A stretch of DNA of 20,152 nucleotides from Acidobacteriota bacterium (lineage in GTDB: Bacteria; Acidobacteriota; Terriglobia; Terriglobales; Acidobacteriaceae). The stretch spans positions 1 to 20,152 of the forward strand of contig JAJXZK010000362.1 of the NCBI GenBank assembly GCA_021780095.1. Reading direction: 5' to 3'. The translations under genes and the position numbers were made by a program. The notes beneath the pieces are model-generated. The model had not been told where the DNA came from, made no database searches, and was given only the letters and a program-made list of their open reading frames with translations. Shown piece after piece: positions 15,501 through 20,152 of the stretch (the first letter of the stretch is position 1; the number at the start of each line of letters is the position of its first letter).

Positions 15501-17788
15501 CGTTTCGCCACGGAAACCGTTACACGGCTCGGCTGATTCAGAATCTTCCGCGGCCAGATAAGGCACGAAGACTCGATATCCTTTCTTCCGGTCGTCTCGA
15601 AGACCTGGCGATCGAGGGCACGGCAAGAAGAGATCCGCAACCGCACGAAGTCGAAATCGAAGTGCGCGCATCGGGCCTGAACTTCCGCGATGTGCTGACA
15701 GCGCTGGGAATGTTTCCGCTGCGTACCACCACGCCAGGCGCGGAGTGTGCCGGAACGGTTGTTCGGGTAGGTTCTCAGGTTCGCGACTTGCGGGTCGGGG
15801 ATGCCGTCGTCGCTTTCGCGCCCGCCAGCCTGCAAACCTTCGTCAATCTACCGGCAGACTTTGTGACAAGAAAGCCGGCGTCCGTGACATTCGCTGACGC
15901 AGCAGGAATTCCGGTAGCGTTTCTGACCGCCGAGTATGGCCTGCATCGGTTAGCCAACCTAAGCGCGGGACAACGCGTGCTGATTCATGCCGCTGCCGGT
16001 GGATTGGGACTGGCCGCGGTTCAGTTGGCTCAGAGAGCTGGTGCCGAAGTCTTTGCCACGGTTGGCCATCCAGACAAGCGGGCGTTTCTGTCGAAGCAGG
16101 GAGTGAAGCATATCTTTGACTCGCGTTCACTCTCGTTTCGTTCCGAAATATTGCAGGCCACCGGCGGAGCGGGTGTCGATGTTGTGCTGAATTCGCTTGC
16201 CGGAGAGTTTATCGGCGCCAGTTTCGATGTCATGGCGAACGGCGGTTGTTTTCTTGAGGTGGGCAAACGAGATTTGTGGAGCGCCGAAGCGGTAGCAGCA
16301 CTGGGGAAGCATATTCGATATTTCCCATTTGATCTGGGCGACGTAGCCATGGAAGGTCCGAAACTGATCGCCGAAATGTTGAGCGCGTTGATGACACGCT
16401 TTTCCAGCGGCGAATTGTGGCCATTGCCAACCACGCTGTACTCCTTCGACGACTCGGCGCAGGCCTTCCGCACCATGGCGCAGGCCCGCCACATTGGCAA
16501 AATCGTGCTGGGGTTTGACGAAACCGACCGAGGCCAGAGCGTTCGCGATGCAGTACGCGATGGCACAGTATTGATTACAGGTGGGCTGGGAGCCTTAGGC
16601 TCACAGTTGGCGCGATGGTTGGCGGAACAAGGGGCGCGAAGTATTGTCCTCGTCGGCAGAAGTGCGAGCGATCGCGAAGAAAACTCGATAGTGGCGGAGC
16701 TGCGTAAGCAAGGTGTGGATGTTGGAGTCGAGTCTGTCGATGTGACGTCATCCAGCGCATTGCAGGAATTGCTGGATCGTATGCGTGCGACCCGGGCGCC
16801 ACTGCAGGCGGTGTTTCATGCCGCGGGTGTGCTGCACGATTCCGTGCTGAGTAAAGTTTCATGGAGTTCCTATTGCGACACCACAGCGCCAAAAATTCTG
16901 GGAGCGTGGAATCTCGATCGGCTAACCCAGCAGGACCCGATCCGGCTGATGGTATTTTTTTCCTCTGCGGCTTCCGTGGTGGGTTCGCCGGGGCAAGCCA
17001 GCTATGCTGCAGGGAACGCATTTCTGGACGCACTGGCGCATCACAGGTCGAGCCGGGGGATGGCCACGCTCAGCGTGAACTGGGGAGCTTGGGCGTCCTC
17101 GGGAATGGCTGCCAGGCTGACTGCAGAACAAACCGCCCGATGGACTCGGCAGGGAATCAAGCCGATGGAACCCCACGCCGCACTGGCGGCACTCGATTTG
17201 GCCATCAAAGCGGGCCGGTCGCAGGTCACCGTGATGGAGGTGGACTGGGAACAATTTCTCGGTGGCGCCGGGGCGCGAAGAGATGCTCCTCTCTTCGCCG
17301 AATTGCAGCCGCTCGCGCGCGAACCGCGTGAAGAACCTTCGAGCGACAGTGTTTCACCCGTCGAAACGATCCTGGAGAATTTGCGCTCTGTTCCAGCGTT
17401 CGAGCGGAAATCTGTTTTGTCGGCGCACGTCAGATCGAGTGCGCGGCGCGTGTTGGGCCTGAAGGAAACCGCAACCGTGCAGGACAGCGTCGCTCTGCAG
17501 GATCTCGGAATGGACTCTTTGATGGCGCTTGAAATGAGGAATGATCTGTCGCAGTCGCTAGGGATAACCCTGGCGGCTGGACTGCTGTTCGACTACCCAA
17601 CGGTAGAACAACTCACCCAGCATCTGCTTGGAATCCTGGCGCCATCGATCGAGCCCGTCGTGGAAGCCAGAGCGTCGGGCGATGCCAAAGATACTTCGAT
17701 GGAATTGCAATCCATGAGCGATGAGGAGGCTGAGCTGCTGCTGATTCAGGAACTCGATCGAGCCGGAAGGGAAAAAGCCCATGCCTGA
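12581..17788 (+). CDS. PKS2: AT-less reducing module KS-DH-psiKR-ER-KR-ACP
   Basis: A 1735-residue synthase, 486 residues shorter than PKS1, because the acyltransferase and the KS-AT linker are absent. The N-terminus (ISPAKLALAIRRLRAEK, about 9-25) resembles a helical docking segment. KS is about 34-451, with SACSSS (Cys197), HGTGT (His332) and NLGH (His372). About 15 residues after the KS end (GHVILEE, about 444-450) comes PLPAYAWKRERFWL (466-479), the linker normally found after an AT. DH is 504-775, with His536 (HSLGQRPILP) and Asp694 (LLDGCLQ). psiKR is about 785-1000 and ER about 1000-1320 (LIHAAAGGLG near 1134-1143; GKRD present). KR is about 1328-1580, with an intact TGGLGALG, Tyr1475 and an LHD motif suggesting B-type. 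ACP has Ser1646 in GMDSL. The C-terminal MSDEEAELLLIQELD resembles a docking helix for PKS3. The ACP must be loaded in trans, or the module is skipped. No frameshift or AT remnant is visible. Confidence 0.95.
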   Translation: MAASAKARISPAKLALAIRRLRAEKGDLDLIGSDPIAVIGMGCRFPGGASSPEEFWTALKDGRDGVTAIPEGRWKDAAALPVQLRTGAYIEEIDGFDAAFFGISPREAQLMDPQQRLLLEVTWEALWNAGIDPGSLAGTDAGAFIAIYNNDYARLHFRDTSALTAHGGIGSAHSVAAGRLSFLLNLKGPCLAVDSACSSSLIATHLACQSLRSRECGLAIVGASSLKTLSDEVIVFSKWGMLSSDGKCKTFDASADGFVPGEGCGVIILKRLSDALQDGDRVRAVIRGTAVNHDGKTTVLTAPNGLAQEALLRAALNNAMLAPSDISYIETHGTGTSLGDPIEIEAVSSVYGQPGLGVPSCMLGAVKTNLGHLEAAAGIAGMIKTVLCLEHGEIPKNLHFHHLNPEISLHGTRLKIPTENTPWARSEQPRAAGVSSFGLGGTNGHVILEEAPLLPTQNAASGRTIPLPAYAWKRERFWLVDVPRAKTSHQDAPRAHVPETGIVHPLLGKQIETGFLQGKLFESELDTLADSYLADHSLGQRPILPFAAFLEIAAAAIRQVDNSGKNSIRNFVVRDPLFLTSRGHRLQALVGDNSVEIASINGTRWTAHAKGSFQRSDSDATVHDLASVQARCQNEISPNAIYDRLERTGLRYGAGFRTMSAVRSGESESLAHLRLSDETAREARQYGLHPTLLDGCLQAVIAARGESNSDLFLPISVDGFELLQTGMSEVWVHTKIVASSETAFSADIVVMDAGGGVVARLNGFQAKRANIALLNSATSGDVAPMYELAWRSAQLTVAGASSRSGERWLLIESKAGSCGPLVHLLEQQGGKCEVVVHGPGTSYPAISNGAWTGLVYDSRGSENSGNVSPWTHPEKKDVELVLQLVRNLEASKDAAATRLWILSSSAVSVLPSEDVLVAQAPLWGLCRTLMLEYPEISPVLIDVGSEIATVGAGQEIANMLLTEIAANGPEPIVAFRHGNRYTARLIQNLPRPDKARRLDILSSGRLEDLAIEGTARRDPQPHEVEIEVRASGLNFRDVLTALGMFPLRTTTPGAECAGTVVRVGSQVRDLRVGDAVVAFAPASLQTFVNLPADFVTRKPASVTFADAAGIPVAFLTAEYGLHRLANLSAGQRVLIHAAAGGLGLAAVQLAQRAGAEVFATVGHPDKRAFLSKQGVKHIFDSRSLSFRSEILQATGGAGVDVVLNSLAGEFIGASFDVMANGGCFLEVGKRDLWSAEAVAALGKHIRYFPFDLGDVAMEGPKLIAEMLSALMTRFSSGELWPLPTTLYSFDDSAQAFRTMAQARHIGKIVLGFDETDRGQSVRDAVRDGTVLITGGLGALGSQLARWLAEQGARSIVLVGRSASDREENSIVAELRKQGVDVGVESVDVTSSSALQELLDRMRATRAPLQAVFHAAGVLHDSVLSKVSWSSYCDTTAPKILGAWNLDRLTQQDPIRLMVFFSSAASVVGSPGQASYAAGNAFLDALAHHRSSRGMATLSVNWGAWASSGMAARLTAEQTARWTRQGIKPMEPHAALAALDLAIKAGRSQVTVMEVDWEQFLGGAGARRDAPLFAELQPLAREPREEPSSDSVSPVETILENLRSVPAFERKSVLSAHVRSSARRVLGLKETATVQDSVALQDLGMDSLMALEMRNDLSQSLGITLAAGLLFDYPTVEQLTQHLLGILAPSIEPVVEARASGDAKDTSMELQSMSDEEAELLLIQELDRAGREKAHA
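13931..13975 (+). other. Site of the missing AT domain in PKS2
   Basis: Only about 15 codons separate the conserved KS C-terminus from the post-AT linker. In PKS1 the same interval holds about 450 residues. The frame is kept, and no other frame nearby carries AT motifs such as GQGSQ or GHSxGE. The loss therefore looks like a clean in-frame deletion or an ancestral absence. Confidence 0.8.
17765..17771 (+). promoter_or_regulatory. Ribosome binding site of PKS3
   Basis: GGAAGGG lies nine bases before the ATG at 17781, inside the last codons of PKS2. It supports this start, which overlaps the PKS2 stop by eight bases. Confidence 0.5.
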
Positions 17789-20152
17789 TTCCATTTCCGA
17801 TCGCATCGACCCTACTCCCGAGTTGTCGCCCGTCAAGCGAGCTCTGCATGAAATTCGCAGGCTACGCGCCCGGGTGGACCAACTTGAAGCCGCGCCGCAT
17901 GAACCGATTGCGATCATTGGCATGGGCTTGAAATTTCCGGGTGGTATGAACGACGAATCCTCATTTTGGAATCTTCTTGCCGAAGGGCGGGACGCGATTA
18001 CCGAGATTCCCTGCGAACGATGGGATTGGCGCGAATACTTCAATGCAGATCCTGACACCCCCGGCTCGATGGTCACGCGTCACGGTGGATTCTTGACGGG
18101 AGTCGATCTCTTCGATGCGGCCTTCTTCGGCATTTCGCCGCGTGAAGCCGTCGCCATGGATCCCCAGCATCGCGTGGCTCTGGAAGTAGGGTGGGAAGCG
18201 CTGGAAAACGCCGGGTATGCGGGGACCGTGCTTCAGGACACGCCGACAGGGGTGTTCCTCGGTATCGGGAATCACGACTATGGCCGTTTTGCATTGGCAG
18301 ATCTTGAACACATTGATGCGTATACCGGCTCCGGCAACTCTCCCGCCATGGTCGCGGGACGCCTCTCGTACTTTCTGGGTTTGCACGGGCCGTCGCTGGC
18401 CATCGATACCTCCTGTTCCTCGTCGCTGGTTGCAGTTCATCTAGCCTGCCAGAGTCTGCGGGCAGGGGAATGCAAATCTGCGCTGGCGGGTGGAGTGAGT
18501 CTCATTCTTTCCCCCGATTCGAATATCGCACTGACGAAGGCGCACATGATGGCGCGCGACGGACATTGCAAAACCTTCGACGAAAGTGCCGATGGCTATG
18601 TGCGCAGCGAAGGGTGCGGGATCGTCGTGTTAAAAAAATTGTCGGAAGCGATTGCCGATGGGGATCATATCCTTGCGGTGATTCGAGGATCTGCCGTGAA
18701 CCACGATGGGCGCAGCGGAGGGTTGACCGCGCCGAATGGTCCAGCGCAGGCGGCGGTGATCCACTCCGCGCTGCAAGAGGCGCAGGTGAATGCTGCAGAG
18801 ATTGGATACCTGGAGACGCATGGCACCGGCACAGCGCTTGGGGATCCCATTGAGGTGGAAACACTCGCGTCCGTGATGGGCAGCGGACGGGCCGTGAATA
18901 CTCCCCTGGCCATCGGCTCGGTGAAGACAAACATCGGACACCTGGAAGCAGCCAGTGGTATCGCCGGGCTGATGAAGGCTGTGCTGACGCTGCATCATCA
19001 CGCCGTCCCGCCGAGCCTGCACCTGAAGCAAAAAAGTTCTCACATCGACTGGGATCGCCTCCCCGTGACGGTGCCGACTCAGGTGGTCGAATGGGATCCT
19101 CCGACTGGACATCGATATGCCGGCGTCAGCTCCTTTGGATTCAGTGGAACCAATGCTCACGTTGTATTGCAAGAAGCTCCGCCGATGGAACGTACCCTCC
19201 GTGCCAGCGAACGTCCCCGACATATTCTCACGATTTCTGCCAGAACGAAGACAGCTCTCGACGAGCTTCGCGCACGGTACGCTACGGCACTCCGCGCCAT
19301 TTCCTCCGCTGCATTGCCGGACTTTTGTTACACCGCCAATTGTGGGCGTGCCGACTTTTCCCACCGCGTTGCTGTGGTCGGAGAAACTGCCGAACAGCTG
19401 GCATCGGCGCTGGAACATCAGGAGAGTGGCGCCACGTCCGCGCGCGTCTTTATCGGAGATGCGGAAAACGCGGAAGTTGAAGGGATCTGTTTTCTATGTA
19501 CGGGGCAGGGGAGCCAGTATGTGGGGATGGGGCGGGAGCTGTATGAAGGGTCAGTGGTATTTCGGTTGGCAATCGAGCGATGCGCGCTGGCATGGAAAGA
19601 AGAGACAGGTGAGTCGCTGATTGAAGTGCTGTATCCGGCGGAAAGAGAAGAGAGCAGCGGTCAGGCAGGGAGCCGGATGAAGCGGGCGCGGTACGCGCAG
19701 GCGGCGTTGTTTGCCTTTGAATATGCGCTTTCGGAGCTATGGCGCAGTTGGGGCATCGAGCCGAGCGTGGTGCTGGGGCACAGCCTGGGAGAATATGTTG
19801 CGGCGGTGATTGCGGGGGTGTTCAGCGTGGAGGATGGGATGCGCCTGGTGTGTGCGCGGGCGCGGCTGATGGACACGTTGACAGAAGCAGGAGCGATGCG
19901 GTCGATTGCGGCGACAGCGGAGCGGGTGCAGCAGGCGATCGCGGGACTGGAAGCGGAAGTCGGGATCGGAGTGATCAACGGCGCGGAGACGGTGGTGTTG
20001 TCGGGGTTGGCCGGGACGGTGGAGCGGGTGGCAAAGGAGCTGGAAGCGGAGGGGATTCGGACGCGAGCGCTGGACGTGACGCATGCCTTTCACTCGCCGC
20101 TGCTGGAGCCGATCCTGGACGAATTTGAGGCTTGTGCGGCGAAGGTGACGTA
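17781..20152 (+). CDS. PKS3: type I module, KS-AT visible (cut by right edge)
   Basis: The first 790 codons of a third synthase are present. The N-terminus contains LSPVKRALHEIRRLRARVDQ and a following LEA (about residues 16-38), a helical docking segment that would suit the acidic C-terminal helix of PKS2. KS is about 41-460, with TSCSSS (Cys212), HGTGT (His347) and NIGH (His387). A KS-AT linker follows (about 470-565). AT starts near 568 (ICFLCTGQGSQYVGMG), with GHSLGE (Ser668) and HAFHS (768-772); HAFH and GHSLGE predict malonyl-CoA. The frame is open at the edge, so the reductive domains, ACP and any release domain are unseen. From about 19490 onward codons end in G far more often than before, coinciding with the AT start and suggesting a separate origin for this domain. 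The start overlaps the PKS2 stop by eight bases, showing a common operon. Confidence 0.95.
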   Translation, partial: MPDSISDRIDPTPELSPVKRALHEIRRLRARVDQLEAAPHEPIAIIGMGLKFPGGMNDESSFWNLLAEGRDAITEIPCERWDWREYFNADPDTPGSMVTRHGGFLTGVDLFDAAFFGISPREAVAMDPQHRVALEVGWEALENAGYAGTVLQDTPTGVFLGIGNHDYGRFALADLEHIDAYTGSGNSPAMVAGRLSYFLGLHGPSLAIDTSCSSSLVAVHLACQSLRAGECKSALAGGVSLILSPDSNIALTKAHMMARDGHCKTFDESADGYVRSEGCGIVVLKKLSEAIADGDHILAVIRGSAVNHDGRSGGLTAPNGPAQAAVIHSALQEAQVNAAEIGYLETHGTGTALGDPIEVETLASVMGSGRAVNTPLAIGSVKTNIGHLEAASGIAGLMKAVLTLHHHAVPPSLHLKQKSSHIDWDRLPVTVPTQVVEWDPPTGHRYAGVSSFGFSGTNAHVVLQEAPPMERTLRASERPRHILTISARTKTALDELRARYATALRAISSAALPDFCYTANCGRADFSHRVAVVGETAEQLASALEHQESGATSARVFIGDAENAEVEGICFLCTGQGSQYVGMGRELYEGSVVFRLAIERCALAWKEETGESLIEVLYPAEREESSGQAGSRMKRARYAQAALFAFEYALSELWRSWGIEPSVVLGHSLGEYVAAVIAGVFSVEDGMRLVCARARLMDTLTEAGAMRSIAATAERVQQAIAGLEAEVGIGVINGAETVVLSGLAGTVERVAKELEAEGIRTRALDVTHAFHSPLLEPILDEFEACAAKVT

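Noticed and set aside
6480..18430. Repeated similar blocks (KS active sites, MAQARHIGKI, IHAAAGG) considered as DNA repeats
   Set aside because: They are conserved protein motifs of homologous PKS domains with many synonymous differences, so they are not recent duplications or mobile elements.
19737..20093. Minus-strand open frame opposite the PKS3 AT
   Set aside because: It arises from the strong G-ending codon bias of the sense strand, and its translation is low-complexity Arg/His/Pro. It serves only as a sign of the codon bias.
1..20152. CRISPR arrays, tRNA or rRNA genes, insertion sequences and attachment sites
   Set aside because: None was seen. I found no regular direct repeats, no transposase motifs and no tRNA-like cloverleaf sequence by reading.

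Overview
The window holds a type I modular polyketide synthase (PKS) cluster with its flanking tailoring genes. At the left end it is joined to a stretch of DNA that looks foreign to it. Most of it (about 970 to 20152) has moderate GC, which I judge by eye to be in the high fifties percent. Its stop/start overlaps are tight and its cis-AT PKS genes are large. This would suit a soil Gram-negative bacterium such as an Acidobacteriota member, but that assignment is inference; nothing in the sequence proves the phylum. The first ~970 bases are visibly richer in GC. They encode a Tat-exported beta-helix repeat protein of a type I associate with Rhizobiales-like Alphaproteobacteria.

Layout. (1) 1-818, minus: 5' part of a Tat-signal beta-helix protein, running off the left edge. 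(2) 903-about 980, minus: the last codons of a hydrophobic membrane protein, fused to a glycosyltransferase cut inside its C-terminal domain. The fusion point (about 962-992) is either an assembly chimera or a recombination junction. (3) 865-3149, minus: an ATP-grasp enzyme followed by the truncated family-4 glycosyltransferase, coupled by a GTGA overlap. (4) 3150-3391: divergent promoter region. (5) 3392-4639, plus: FAD/NAD(P)-dependent monooxygenase-like enzyme, followed by a perfect 9-bp hairpin. (6) 4640-5120: about 480 bp without a convincing gene, the probable promoter region of the PKS operon. (7) 5121-20152, plus: type II thioesterase, PKS1, PKS2 and PKS3 (cut by the right edge), with start/stop gaps of zero or overlaps of 1 and 8 bases, so very likely one transcript.

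How the genes work together. PKS1 is one complete fully reducing module (KS-AT-DH-psiKR-ER-KR-ACP). Its AT carries a VASH motif that points away from malonyl-CoA and toward a branched extender. PKS2 is a second fully reducing module in which the whole AT and its KS-AT linker are missing: KS runs directly into the post-AT linker and DH. PKS3 starts a third module with a malonyl-type AT (HAFH). That AT shows a strong G-ending codon bias that begins where the domain begins. The predicted chain is a largely saturated, possibly methyl-branched acyl product. The thioesterase would edit or release it, and the oxygenase, ATP-grasp ligase and glycosyltransferase could modify it. The most notable signals are the three different states of the AT domain in consecutive modules (VASH-type, deleted, compositionally foreign HAFH-type) and the chimeric left junction.
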